A DNA stretch of 8,884 bases from W0P28-013 sp963659365 (GTDB lineage Bacteria > Bacteroidota > Bacteroidia > Bacteroidales > Paludibacteraceae). Shown piece by piece: positions 1 through 6,688 of the stretch (its first letter is position 1; the number at the start of each line of letters is the position of its first letter). A program made the translations under genes and the position numbers. The notes beneath the pieces are model-generated. The model saw nothing but the letters and a program-made list of their open reading frames with translations, was not told where the DNA came from and did no database searches. The stretch lies in assembly GCA_963659365.1 (NCBI GenBank), contig CAVKTI010000076.1:1-8884 (forward strand). Reading direction: 5' to 3'.

Positions 1-1
1 G

Positions 2-74
2 TGATCTGCCTGGGGCTCGAACCCAGGACCCCCACATTAAAAGTGTGATGCTCTACCAACTGAGCTAGCAAATC
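2..74 (-). tRNA. tRNA-Lys, anticodon UUU
   Basis: Read on the minus strand this folds as a complete 73-nt cloverleaf. The acceptor stem is GATTTGC with GCAGATC (one T-G wobble). Then come T8-A9, a D arm GCTC/GAGC, an anticodon stem TCACA/TGTGG around the loop CTTTTAA, a 5-nt variable region GGGTC, a T arm CTGGG/CCCAG around TTCGAGC, and discriminator A at position 2. The anticodon TTT occupies 39-41, so it decodes lysine AAA/AAG. Only one base lies beyond the discriminator, so whether CCA is encoded cannot be judged. A dedicated promoter lies just upstream. Confidence 0.97.
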
Positions 75-96
75 AGTGCTTTCTGAAAAAGCGGTG

Positions 97-128
97 CAAA
101 GGTACTGCTTTTTTTTTGATTCTGCAAA
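97..128 (-). promoter_or_regulatory. Bacteroidota-type promoter of tRNA-Lys
   Basis: On the minus strand TACCTTTG (97-104) matches the Bacteroidota -7 consensus TAnnTTTG exactly, and TTTG (125-128) lies 20 nt upstream, where the -33 element is expected. Transcription would start near position 90, giving a leader of roughly 15 nt before the mature tRNA 5' end at 74. The match is seen in the sequence; activity is inferred. Confidence 0.72.
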
Positions 129-173
129 ATTTTTTAGCAAAAAGTTACAAACAAGCGCGCAAACGACAGAAAA

Positions 174-851
174 TCAGTCTTTTACACACAATACCGCCGC
201 CCCAAAGTCGGGTGCAGAGTTGTAGCCAAATAGTTCGTCGCTCTTGTACGAAAGCGACATCACATAGCCGCCGCTGCCTATGCTCTGCGTGGAAGTCCAC
301 CAAAAGCCCACTCGTCCCCGATCGTGAAATTCGCCGTGGTGCGCAACGCTGTCTATGTAATTTTCGCGGCAGCCTGTGGGTAACAAACCCAAGCCGCTCT
401 CGTTGGTGGCGGTGATGCTATCGCTGTAAAACTCCCAATCGGTCAGGGCTTTCAGTGCAATGCCTGCGCTGTACAAACCGCCAAAAGTGCGCGCCAAATC
501 CTCCCAATCGTCTTTGGTAGCCACATGCCACCCTTTGGGCGCAAGTCGCCCCGAATTGACGGCGTGCCAGTTGTAGAGGCGGCCATATTTTTCGGCATTT
601 TTCGGGTCGTTGTCGTAGTTGCAATAGACCGCCGCACGGTCGGCTCTGCTCCACGCTGTATCGAGCAAAATGGGCGAACCATCGTTATATAAAGTGGTGT
701 TCAGTGCGCCGAGCATCCATGTGCGCGAACCGATTTGCAGCGTGGCGTACACATGACCTTCGCCATCGATTGGAATGGAAAAATCCTCCTCCTTTTTGCA
801 CGAAGCAAACAAGAAAAGCAACAGCGTGAAGCAGAAAAACAGGCGTTTCAT
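174..851 (-). CDS. Surface lipoprotein with Fibrobacter succinogenes major paralogous domain
   Basis: A 225-residue protein. Residues 1-17 form a lipoprotein signal peptide ending in the lipobox FAS|C, with lipidated Cys18. The residues that follow are KKEED, a K-(D/E)2 pattern like the surface-export signal known for Bacteroidota lipoproteins, so exposure on the cell surface is likely. The rest (about 35-225) matches the Fib_succ_major paralogous domain (TIGR02145 type): IGSRTWM followed by a YNDG motif, YNWHAVN, PKGWHVATKDDWEDL, a GLLPTGCREN stretch, GFWWTST, and a C-terminal VLCVKD. The biochemical role of this domain is unknown; it is usual on secreted or surface proteins. The ATG at 849-851 is chosen because it begins directly with the signal peptide. 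The longer frame starts from a TTG that overlaps the -7 promoter motif. It is monocistronic, divergent from the large operon and convergent with nothing. No obvious terminator was seen between its stop and the tRNA promoter. Confidence 0.88.
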   Translation of the reverse strand: MKRLFFCFTLLLFLFASCKKEEDFSIPIDGEGHVYATLQIGSRTWMLGALNTTLYNDGSPILLDTAWSRADRAAVYCNYDNDPKNAEKYGRLYNWHAVNSGRLAPKGWHVATKDDWEDLARTFGGLYSAGIALKALTDWEFYSDSITATNESGLGLLPTGCRENYIDSVAHHGEFHDRGRVGFWWTSTQSIGSGGYVMSLSYKSDELFGYNSAPDFGAAVLCVKD

Positions 852-878
852 GACCGTCAGAGGCGTTGATTTGCGCTG

Positions 879-886
879 CAAAGATA
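879..886 (-). promoter_or_regulatory. Probable -7 promoter element of the lipoprotein gene
   Basis: The minus strand reads TATCTTTG, an exact TAnnTTTG match, 27 nt upstream of the chosen ATG. No TTTG is found at the ideal 20-nt distance; the nearest lies 29 nt upstream (916-919). The call rests on the -7 element and its position. The leader would be about 20-25 nt and has no Shine-Dalgarno sequence, as is common in this phylum. Confidence 0.55.
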
Positions 887-921
887 GTATTTTTCACTCT
901 AAAGTTGTCTTGAACCAAAAA

Positions 922-949
922 GAATTTTGAATTAAGAATTTTGAATTAA
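922..949. repeat. Perfect tandem duplication of a 14-bp AT-rich unit
   Basis: GAATTTTGAATTAA occurs at 922-935 and again at 936-949 without a mismatch. A degraded third beginning (G-CATTTT) follows. Each unit also contains an internal near-repeat of GAATT. It lies just upstream of the lipoprotein promoter. Simple AT-rich duplications like this are common between Bacteroidota genes, and no function is evident. Confidence 0.8.
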
Positions 950-1008
950 GCATTTTCCTTCGCATTCTGCACAACAAAAAAACTTCCCTGCCCACAAACA
1001 ACGACAGT

Positions 1009-1032
1009 AAGGGCGCGGCATGCCATGTCCTT
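1009..1032. repeat. Imperfect palindrome centred on GGCATGCC, followed by a T run
   Basis: The arms are AAGGGCGCGGCA (1009-1020) and TGCCATGTCCTT (1021-1032). They pair over 12 positions with nine Watson-Crick pairs, two G-T pairs and one C-A mismatch. The centre GGCATGCC is an exact palindrome. A run of seven T follows on the plus strand (1031-1037). It could fold in RNA or extrude as a cruciform, but no plus-strand gene lies upstream to be terminated, so an interspersed palindromic repeat is the better reading. Confidence 0.6.
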
Positions 1033-1072
1033 TTTTTGTTGATTTGCAGATTTGGTTATTTGAACCCCACCC

Positions 1073-1094
1073 GAAAAACGAGTTCTCGTTTTTC
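1073..1094. repeat. Perfect inverted repeat, 10-bp arms
   Basis: GAAAAACGAG (1073-1082) and CTCGTTTTTC (1085-1094) are exact reverse complements around a TT centre. Only two bases separate it from the next hairpin. It may be a regulatory palindrome or part of a composite repeat element. Confidence 0.75.
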
Positions 1095-1096
1095 TT

Positions 1097-1115
1097 GTCC
1101 CCTTGCAAAGGGGAC
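1097..1115. repeat. Inverted repeat, 8-bp arms, C/G-rich
   Basis: GTCCCCTT (1097-1104) and AAGGGGAC (1108-1115) pair perfectly around GCA. The core CCCCTT/AAGGGG is shared with the hairpin at 1144-1162, so the two look like copies of one repeat type. The flanks CAGGTACGCA (after this copy) and GTACCTGCGCA (after the other) also share bases. Confidence 0.75.
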
Positions 1116-1143
1116 AGGTACGCACCCAAGTTGGTTCTGCCCT

Positions 1144-1177
1144 CTCCCCTTTTCAAGGGGAGTACCTGCGCAGCAGG
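1144..1177. repeat. Inverted repeat CTCCCCTT/AAGGGGAG plus small adjoining hairpin
   Basis: CTCCCCTT (1144-1151) and AAGGGGAG (1155-1162) pair perfectly around TTC. Immediately after it CCTGC (1165-1169) and GCAGG (1173-1177) pair around GCA. Blocks of this kind, a CCCCTT hairpin followed by CAGGGGT-like sequence, recur in intergenic regions of Bacteroidota genomes; that comparison is from general knowledge and was not searched. Confidence 0.7.
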
Positions 1178-1219
1178 GGTAGGGTTGGAAAATAACTCAA
1201 TAATTCAATAATTCACAAT

Positions 1220-1251
1220 GTAGGGACGCACCGAGTGCGTTCCTACTTTTT
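1220..1251 (+). repeat. GTAGGGACGCAC-type palindrome with T tail (REP-like; possible terminator)
   Basis: GTAGGGACGCAC (1220-1231) pairs with GTGCGTTCCTAC (1235-1246) over 12 bp around CGA, with one G-T pair, and TTTTT follows at 1247-1251. The form is that of an intrinsic terminator, but no plus-strand gene precedes it. GTAGGGNCGCAC-like palindromes are a well-known kind of interspersed repeat in several phyla. A GTG at 1235 lies in its right arm and opens the downstream frame, but I do not take it as the gene start. Confidence 0.68.
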
Positions 1252-1293
1252 ACTTTATACACTTTACAAACTTTCAAACTTTCACACTTTCAA
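1245..1293 (+). repeat. Imperfect 8-9 bp tandem array, ACTTTCAA type
   Basis: Successive units are ACTTTTT, ACTTTATAC, ACTTTACAA, ACTTTCAA, ACTTTCAC and ACTTTCAA, followed by ACTAATTT. The array ends 10 bases before the -7 element of the operon promoter and includes the candidate -33 site, so a change in copy number would move or alter upstream promoter DNA. Confidence 0.65.
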
Positions 1294-1311
1294 ACTAATT
1301 TCGTATCTTTG
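1280..1311 (+). promoter_or_regulatory. Promoter of the envelope operon
   Basis: TATCTTTG (1304-1311) is an exact TAnnTTTG match, and TTTC (1280-1283) lies 20 nt upstream, one base off the -33 TTTG. Transcription would start near 1316. An A-rich leader (AAAAAAAG at 1321-1328) precedes the GTG at 1337. It likely drives at least the first three plus-strand genes, since these abut or overlap. Confidence 0.65.
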
Positions 1312-1336
1312 CGTTTTGTTAAAAAAAGTTTTTTGT

Positions 1337-2341
1337 GTGAGGGGACGAATTTTACTTTTGGGGCGTTTGGGTGCTGAAGGGTGGCGGGCGTTATTGCGCA
1401 TTTTGTCGCTCGATTTGCGTAGGGTTGCGCTATGTATGTTGCTCATTATCAGTGCAGTAGCGAAAGCCGAAGAGCCGATTGTACCGATTGAACGGTCGGA
1501 TTACAGTCGCCCTACGGGAATTGCGCCTGCCTATTTTGGTCCCAATGCGTTTCCTATTCCCGATATGCTCGATGGACGCACGGAGAGCCGTCTTCGCCTC
1601 GAATTGGCTGCCGACGGCTATTTCGGTTTCAAAAAAGACAAGACTGCCGACCTTTTTGCGCGCATGCACATTCCGCTCTTTACCGACCGCGTGAACCTTA
1701 CGCTTTGGATTCCAATCACCGAGTGGTATGCGATGACGCCAGAACGCCAGCGCGAATGCCGCCTGCAAGACACCGTGGTGATGCGTGGCCACGAGGCGGG
1801 CGATGTCTATATTTCGACCGATATTCAGTTGTGCAAAGCCCGAAAATATCTGCCCGACATTGTGCTGCGTGCCGCCATGAAAACCGCCAGCGGAGGCGGA
1901 TTCGAGAAAGCGCGTCAATACGACGACCCCGGCTATTTTTTCGACTTGGCGGTCGGGAAATCGCTCTATCTTGGGCAAGACAAAACTTTTCCATACGCAG
2001 ACCCAGAGAACGCCGTGGTGGAACTGCGGTTTGCTGGTAGTGCGGGCTTTCTCTGTTGGCAGACCGACAACGGTCGCCAAAACGATGCCGTGATGTACGG
2101 GCTGCAAATGCTGCTCAAAACGGCGCATTTTTCGTTTCGTAGCACATGGGGCGGTTATGTCGGTTGGGAAAAATATGGCGACCGCCCGATGAGCATCAAA
2201 GCCACGCTATCGGGGCATGTGCGCGATTTTGAGCCGTATCTCACCTATCAATATGGCATCAAGGACTATCCTTTCCACCAAGTGCGCATCGGATTAGCCT
2301 ATCGAATCGACATCCTTAAATACAAAAAAGCAAAACAATGA
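1337..2341 (+). CDS. Predicted outer-membrane beta-barrel protein, function unknown
   Basis: I do not recognise a named family. With GTG 1337 as start the product has 334 residues. A hydrophobic segment (about residues 30-42, VALCMLLIISAVA) after a basic stretch LRR ends in AKA|EE, a good signal-peptidase I site near residue 44. The mature part has alternating polar/aromatic stretches typical of beta strands (LRLELAADGYFGF, FSFRSTWGGYVGWEKYG, VRIGLAYRIDI) and many Tyr/Trp/Phe, with no membrane helix, so an outer-membrane barrel of perhaps 10-14 strands is inferred. The start is uncertain. The frame is open from GTG 1235, but that start lies in a palindrome and upstream of the promoter. A TTG at 1403 would give a classical 22-residue signal peptide. 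It overlaps the next gene by 4 bp (ATGA), so the two proteins are probably made together. Confidence 0.72.
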   Translation: MRGRILLLGRLGAEGWRALLRILSLDLRRVALCMLLIISAVAKAEEPIVPIERSDYSRPTGIAPAYFGPNAFPIPDMLDGRTESRLRLELAADGYFGFKKDKTADLFARMHIPLFTDRVNLTLWIPITEWYAMTPERQRECRLQDTVVMRGHEAGDVYISTDIQLCKARKYLPDIVLRAAMKTASGGGFEKARQYDDPGYFFDLAVGKSLYLGQDKTFPYADPENAVVELRFAGSAGFLCWQTDNGRQNDAVMYGLQMLLKTAHFSFRSTWGGYVGWEKYGDRPMSIKATLSGHVRDFEPYLTYQYGIKDYPFHQVRIGLAYRIDILKYKKAKQ

Positions 2342-4764
2342 GAAATCGCCGCTGGCTCGTTATCAGTTGGCTTGTGTTGAGCGTTTGCCAAGCCGCATGG
2401 TCAATCGACATTCCCTACACCAATATGGCAGGCACCGACTCGGTATCCGCCGAATTTTTCCGAAAATGGTATCACCGCAGCGATTTGCCTTACTACTTGG
2501 AGGCGTTGAGCGACCACACCATTTACGAAACGATGACTATCGGGCAGTGGTGGTTGCCCGAACGCATCACTTTTGCTATCGATGGCGTGCCATGCACCTC
2601 GAACCGCTACTACATCGACGGCATGCGCGTGGACGACCGCTTTCAGCCGGGCAGCACCAATTATATGCCCAACATGCAGCAATACAATCTGCAAATGGAT
2701 ATTCATCGGGCGCAGATGTTTTTTGAACGCGACACCACGACACGCAACTATGCGCAGGTTTCGTACAACTTCGGGCAAGTGGGCAACGGCGCACCTGCAT
2801 TAGGAACAAAAGAGATTATCAACATCACGCACCGCTCGGCAGTCGAAAGTGCCGATGCATACAAGCACATCACCGAGCGCCGCCATCAGAAAGGCGCAGG
2901 CACGCTCGATGCAGCCTACACGATTCGCGACCGCGCAGGAAATCCGTACTATCAACACCTTTATGCAGCGTATGGGCAGCGAGTTATTACCAAAGAAAAC
3001 GAGCAGGGCATTATGGTCGATGATCCGCTCTACACTGCGCCTTACTACAAAGTGCAAGCCGATGGTTATCTGCCAATTAAGCCAAGCAGAGCCGTTCGGC
3101 AAGTGGGCTATCGCCTCAATTTTTCGGGACGGTCGGACGCTGGCAGCGAATACCTCTACAACTACAACGAGATTTATGACCTGAAAAACTATTCTGGTTT
3201 GCTCTTTTTGCGGCGCGATTTTCTCACCACTGGACTCACTTGGGAGACCAATGTAACGCACCACGACGACCGCTCGTTCAGCAAAAACATCATCGACCAA
3301 GACGGCGAGAGTTTCGCTCCGTGGGTGGCCGATGGCAAAACGCATATTCTCAGTTGGGCCGTCAACTACGAGCAGCCTGTGTTGTCGTGGTTGTCGGTAT
3401 TTGCCGATGCCTACAACTCGTTCGTGCATTTTTCGCCCGAAGCGACGCAATTCAGCAATTCCGTTTACATACAATCGCCCACTGCCGCTGCGCCCACCGA
3501 CCTCTATCGCTACGAATGGACGAGCAACGCTTACACTGGTGGTCTGTTGGAAAACACCGCTGGACTCAAGGCGCACTACGCGCCGACTGCATGGTTCACG
3601 CTCACTGGGCACGCCGATTTCACTTTGGACGCGATGATTATCAAGAACAAAAGCAAAGTAAGCCCCAATGTGCAAGCAGGCGTAGGGTTGGATTTCCACC
3701 CCTGCAAATGGTTTGAGGCAGGGCTGTCGGCCGACTATAACCGTTTGCCCTACACGATGGACTATCTCCGCTACTTCTCGGACGACTACATGAACGCCAA
3801 CATCTACTACGCTGGCACCGACACACTATTTGCCACCACAGGCGGACGCTACCATGCGTATAAAAAGAACCTGCGGCAGACCTCGTATATCGAAGTAAAT
3901 ATCCCGATTCGATTTCATTTCGAGGACAAGCGCGGCGGGCGGCACGAGATTGTGTTGCAAAACAACTACAAGAAGTATTTCGATGTGTGGCACACCTACT
4001 ACAAAGGCGCAGCCAGCGATTACGGCTACTATCAGCAAGAGGGCGATTTCGATGTTTTTTATCAAAACGCTGGCGAAAAATTTTACGAAGTGGGCTACAC
4101 GCCGACTTTTGGCAGCAATGGGCTACTCAACACACCCTACTTTTTCTCGCAACTGACACGCTACACCTACACAGGGCGCAAAGTGATGGTCAGCCTCAGT
4201 TGGCAATCGATGCAAGCGGCTGGCTACACAGGTTTGGGCAACGGAGCGAACAGCAACACGCTCGGCGTGCTATCGGAAACCACGGCAAACCCCAACACCA
4301 CAAATGTGGTGAAAAACCAAAGCGGCAAACACCCCGGCGTGGGACGGCTCGACTTGGACAAAGGCTATGTGGCGCGCTTCTATCTGTCGTACAATATCTG
4401 CAAGTGGGTGCAAGCGGGATTGACCCTGAAATGGACCGACGGCAAGCCCTTTACCGCCTACCGCTACTTCCAAAACGACGGACAAGTAGCCATTTTGCCC
4501 TACGAATCGCGCGGCACGAACCCCACCGACGGCAATTTCGGCTCGCGCCACGGCGCTTGGTACATGTGCGACCTGCATGCGCAAGCCACTTGGACGGTGA
4601 AAAATGTGGGCATGCGCCTCAATATCGAGTGCTACAATGTGTGGGATTTCTGCAACGACTTGGCAGAGTTCGCCTTCGTGCAGGACATTCCGCAGGCCAA
4701 CCGTTCGTCGATAATTCTCAATGTTCCAACTGGCATTCTTGCCACCTATACCGTTGAATTTTGA
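2338..4764 (+). CDS. TonB-dependent-receptor-like outer-membrane protein
   Basis: An 808-residue protein with a signal peptide (RNRR, hydrophobic core, cleavage near AWS|ID at residue 22). Residues about 35-165 look like a reduced plug: AIDGVP (80-85), YYIDGMRVDD (91-100), a region ending in ALGTKEIINIT (154-164) that resembles the end of TonB-receptor plugs. The remainder is rich in aromatic, alternating strands with long loops, as in a large barrel, and the last residue is Phe in TYTVEF, a typical C-terminal barrel signal. I see no carboxypeptidase-regulatory-like N-terminal domain, no clear TonB box, and no SusD partner next door, so it is not an ordinary SusC. It could be a transporter, or a barrel that exports or anchors a surface polymer. 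It sits between an outer-membrane barrel candidate (4-bp overlap) and an LtaS-type enzyme (1-bp gap). Family placement is moderate; membrane location is fairly sure. Confidence 0.75.
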   Translation: MRNRRWLVISWLVLSVCQAAWSIDIPYTNMAGTDSVSAEFFRKWYHRSDLPYYLEALSDHTIYETMTIGQWWLPERITFAIDGVPCTSNRYYIDGMRVDDRFQPGSTNYMPNMQQYNLQMDIHRAQMFFERDTTTRNYAQVSYNFGQVGNGAPALGTKEIINITHRSAVESADAYKHITERRHQKGAGTLDAAYTIRDRAGNPYYQHLYAAYGQRVITKENEQGIMVDDPLYTAPYYKVQADGYLPIKPSRAVRQVGYRLNFSGRSDAGSEYLYNYNEIYDLKNYSGLLFLRRDFLTTGLTWETNVTHHDDRSFSKNIIDQDGESFAPWVADGKTHILSWAVNYEQPVLSWLSVFADAYNSFVHFSPEATQFSNSVYIQSPTAAAPTDLYRYEWTSNAYTGGLLENTAGLKAHYAPTAWFTLTGHADFTLDAMIIKNKSKVSPNVQAGVGLDFHPCKWFEAGLSADYNRLPYTMDYLRYFSDDYMNANIYYAGTDTLFATTGGRYHAYKKNLRQTSYIEVNIPIRFHFEDKRGGRHEIVLQNNYKKYFDVWHTYYKGAASDYGYYQQEGDFDVFYQNAGEKFYEVGYTPTFGSNGLLNTPYFFSQLTRYTYTGRKVMVSLSWQSMQAAGYTGLGNGANSNTLGVLSETTANPNTTNVVKNQSGKHPGVGRLDLDKGYVARFYLSYNICKWVQAGLTLKWTDGKPFTAYRYFQNDGQVAILPYESRGTNPTDGNFGSRHGAWYMCDLHAQATWTVKNVGMRLNIECYNVWDFCNDLAEFAFVQDIPQANRSSIILNVPTGILATYTVEF

Positions 4765-4765
4765 T

Positions 4766-6583
4766 ATGAAAGAACGCATCAAACTATTTTTTCTCTACTA
4801 CCTCTGTTGGGTAGTGTTTTTTGTGGTGCAAAAACCCATTTTTATGTTGGCCGAGTTGCCAAATTTGTCGGGAATGGACTGGCTGGGCTGGCTGCAAGTG
4901 CCGCTCCACGGATTGCCGCTCGATTTGTCGGTGGCGGCCTACATCACGGCGTTTTTCGGGCTGTTGCTGTGCGTTTCGCCATTTCTGAAAAATAGGGTAG
5001 TGCGCAGCATTAGCGATGGCTACGCCGCTGTGATGATAGCCGTTGCGCTGCTTATTCAACTGGCTGACATCGGCACCTATCCGTCGTGGGGGTTTCGCCT
5101 CGACCGCACGGTGTTCATCTACCTGACTTCGCCCAAAAATGTGCTGGCGTGCGCTGAATGGTGGGTTTGGCTGCTGGGCGTTGTGGCGTTTGCCGCCGCT
5201 TTTTGGTTGCTGTGGAAATGTTATCGCATCGTCATCAGCAAGCATATCGACACGCTACAATGCGCTGATTATAAGGCGACTCTCGTCTGCTTTTTGCTGA
5301 CGGCTTTGCTATTTTTGCCCATTCGTGGCAGCCTTTCGACCTCGACCATGAACACAGGGCGCGTCTATTTCAGTCAGGATTTGCGCCTGAACCAAGCGGC
5401 CATCAATCCCGCGTTCAATCTGTTTGAATCGTTGAGCGGCGACACATTCGATGCTGCCCACTACACCTATATGTCGGCCGAGGCGGCTGCCGATTCGCTG
5501 CAAAATCTGTTGCCACAAGGTGCGCAATACACTGAATATCTGTTGAATAGCAATCGGCCAAACATTTTTCTGATAATTTGGGAGAGCGGGTCGGCCAATA
5601 CGATGGAGCGGCTGGGCGGCGCGGCTGGCGTTACGCCCAATTTCAACCGCTATTGCGACGAAGGGGTGCTTTTCACGCAAGCGTATGCCAGCAGTTTCCG
5701 CACCGACCGTGGCGTGGTGGCTGTTTTGAGCGGTTTTCCCGGGCAGCCCACCGCCTCGTTGATGACTGTGCCGAGCAAGGCACGCCACCTGCCGTTCCTC
5801 TCGCGCGACCTGCAGCAGGCTGGTTATCAACTTAAATTCTACTACGGCGGCGATGAGGACTTTACCAATATGCGCTCCTATTTGGTGTCGGCGGGCTTCG
5901 ATGAGCGCGTCTGCGACAAGAGTTTTCCCATCGAGCAGCGCGCCTCGAAGTGGGGTGCGCACGACCATCTGCTGTTTGGGCGTATGCTCGACGAACTGCA
6001 CGATACGCCGCAGCCATTCCTGAAAGTGGCACTGACCACAAGCAGCCACGAGCCGTTCGAAGTGCCGATGCAAAAGCGTTTCGACGACATTTATCTCAAT
6101 TCGATAGCCTACACCGACAGTTGTTTGGGCGCATTTGTCGAAAATTTGCGGCAGAGCGATTTGTGGCAAAATTCGCTTGTGGTGGTGGTTGCCGACCACG
6201 GATTTCGCTATCCCGACACGATTGGCCATTACGGCGCGGCGCGCTACCACATTCCGATATTGATGTTTGGCGGTGCGGTGCAACAGCCGCAGCGTGTCGA
6301 AAAAATCTGTTCGCAGATCGACCTTGCCCCCACGCTTTTGGCGCAACTCGGTTTGGGAAACGGCAACTACCATTTTGGCAAAAATGTGCTCGATAGTGCC
6401 TACACGCAGCCCTTTGCTTTCTACTCGTTTGTTGATGGTTTCGGGCTTGTTACCGAGGGCGACACGGTAGTTTACGACGCCAAAGCCGACCAAATTCTGC
6501 ACCAAACGCGCCCAGATGCTAGCAATCTCACGCGCGCCAAGGCCTACATACAGAGTGTCTATGCCGAAATTGCCGATTTGTAA
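4766..6583 (+). CDS. LtaS-family sulfatase-fold membrane enzyme (first copy)
   Basis: A 605-residue protein starting at the ATG one base after the previous stop. Five membrane helices are visible (about 5-22, 50-72, 84-102, 132-153, 170-187), then a periplasmic alkaline-phosphatase-superfamily domain (about 265-540). Probable metal and catalytic residues by comparison with Staphylococcus LtaS are Glu273 (IIWESGS), Thr313 as nucleophile (SSFRTDRG), Asp477-His478 (VVVADHGF), and His428 (TTSSHEPF) near the substrate. KWGAHD (396-400) and QIDLAPTLL (518-525) are further family motifs. All key positions are present, so it should be active. Relatives transfer phosphoglycerol or phosphoethanolamine from phospholipids, or act on other phospho- or sulfo-esters. 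Classical lipoteichoic acid is not expected here, so a glycolipid or glycan acceptor in the periplasm is inferred. Translational coupling to the receptor-like gene ties it to outer-membrane traffic. The alternative start 45 bases upstream lies within the previous gene and adds no signal. Confidence 0.9.
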   Translation: MKERIKLFFLYYLCWVVFFVVQKPIFMLAELPNLSGMDWLGWLQVPLHGLPLDLSVAAYITAFFGLLLCVSPFLKNRVVRSISDGYAAVMIAVALLIQLADIGTYPSWGFRLDRTVFIYLTSPKNVLACAEWWVWLLGVVAFAAAFWLLWKCYRIVISKHIDTLQCADYKATLVCFLLTALLFLPIRGSLSTSTMNTGRVYFSQDLRLNQAAINPAFNLFESLSGDTFDAAHYTYMSAEAAADSLQNLLPQGAQYTEYLLNSNRPNIFLIIWESGSANTMERLGGAAGVTPNFNRYCDEGVLFTQAYASSFRTDRGVVAVLSGFPGQPTASLMTVPSKARHLPFLSRDLQQAGYQLKFYYGGDEDFTNMRSYLVSAGFDERVCDKSFPIEQRASKWGAHDHLLFGRMLDELHDTPQPFLKVALTTSSHEPFEVPMQKRFDDIYLNSIAYTDSCLGAFVENLRQSDLWQNSLVVVVADHGFRYPDTIGHYGAARYHIPILMFGGAVQQPQRVEKICSQIDLAPTLLAQLGLGNGNYHFGKNVLDSAYTQPFAFYSFVDGFGLVTEGDTVVYDAKADQILHQTRPDASNLTRAKAYIQSVYAEIADL

Positions 6584-6589
6584 CTTTTT

Positions 6590-6615
6590 TTGCAAGAAAA
6601 TCGTTTTCGGTGCAA
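6590..6615. other. Two-part hairpin after the first LtaS gene
   Basis: TTGCA (6590-6594) pairs with TGCAA (6611-6615), and inside it GAAAA (6596-6600) pairs with TTTTC (6604-6608) around TCG, leaving a small internal loop. The T run (6584-6591) precedes the hairpin rather than following it, so this is not a standard intrinsic terminator on the plus strand. It might affect mRNA stability or partial read-through between the two LtaS genes. Confidence 0.35.
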
Positions 6616-6661
6616 CGAAATGGAGCGAATTTGCATCATATACTCGTATAGAACCTGAAAT

Positions 6662-6688
6662 ATGAATTTTTGTAAAAAACGCAAGTAG
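6662..6688 (+). other. Eight-codon open frame with in-frame TAG just before the second LtaS gene
   Basis: ATG at 6662 opens MNFCKKRK and stops at TAG 6686-6688. It is in the same frame as the downstream enzyme, with one codon (TTC) before its GTG. It may be a chance frame, a short leader that couples translation, or the true gene start interrupted by a nonsense change. The basic KKRK would suit the N terminus of a membrane protein. Confidence 0.3.

Larger units (their letters stand above)
852..1336. other. Divergent intergenic region, rich in palindromes and short repeats
   Basis: About 485 bp without a credible gene. From left to right it holds the lipoprotein leader and its promoter, a 14-bp tandem duplication, five main hairpin-forming palindromes (1009-1246), a minor sixth hairpin (1165-1177), an ACTTTCAA-type tandem array, and the operon promoter. 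Short open frames across it on both strands are low-complexity or run through the palindromes and show no recognisable protein. The region 950-1008 is plain AT-rich sequence in which I see nothing specific. Confidence 0.7.

Noticed and set aside
2..174. Integration site at the tRNA
   Set aside because: No second copy of the tRNA 3' end and no integrase gene are visible; the 3' end lies at the window edge, so an island on that side cannot be tested.
852..881. Ten-residue N-terminal extension of the lipoprotein from a TTG start
   Set aside because: The TTG overlaps the -7 promoter element, and the internal ATG begins a standard lipoprotein signal peptide.
932..1211. Small open frames on both strands of the intergenic region
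   Set aside because: They run through palindromes and AT-rich repeats and show no protein-like composition.
1220..1251. Intrinsic terminator as the main role of the hairpin with T tail
   Set aside because: No plus-strand gene lies upstream within the window, and the arm sequence resembles interspersed palindromic repeats; termination of stray transcripts remains possible.
922..1293. CRISPR array
   Set aside because: Repeats are short, of differing type, and lack regular unique spacers.
1235..1336. N-terminal extension of the barrel gene from GTG 1235
   Set aside because: The start lies in a palindrome arm, the stretch encodes repeat-derived residues, and the promoter motif at 1304-1311 falls inside it.
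1430..2128. A 232-codon open frame on the minus strand
   Set aside because: It is antisense to the outer-membrane barrel gene, with basic, His-rich shadow composition.
2800..3699. A 299-codon open frame on the minus strand
   Set aside because: It is fully antisense to the TonB-receptor-like gene, with shadow composition and no recognisable motif.
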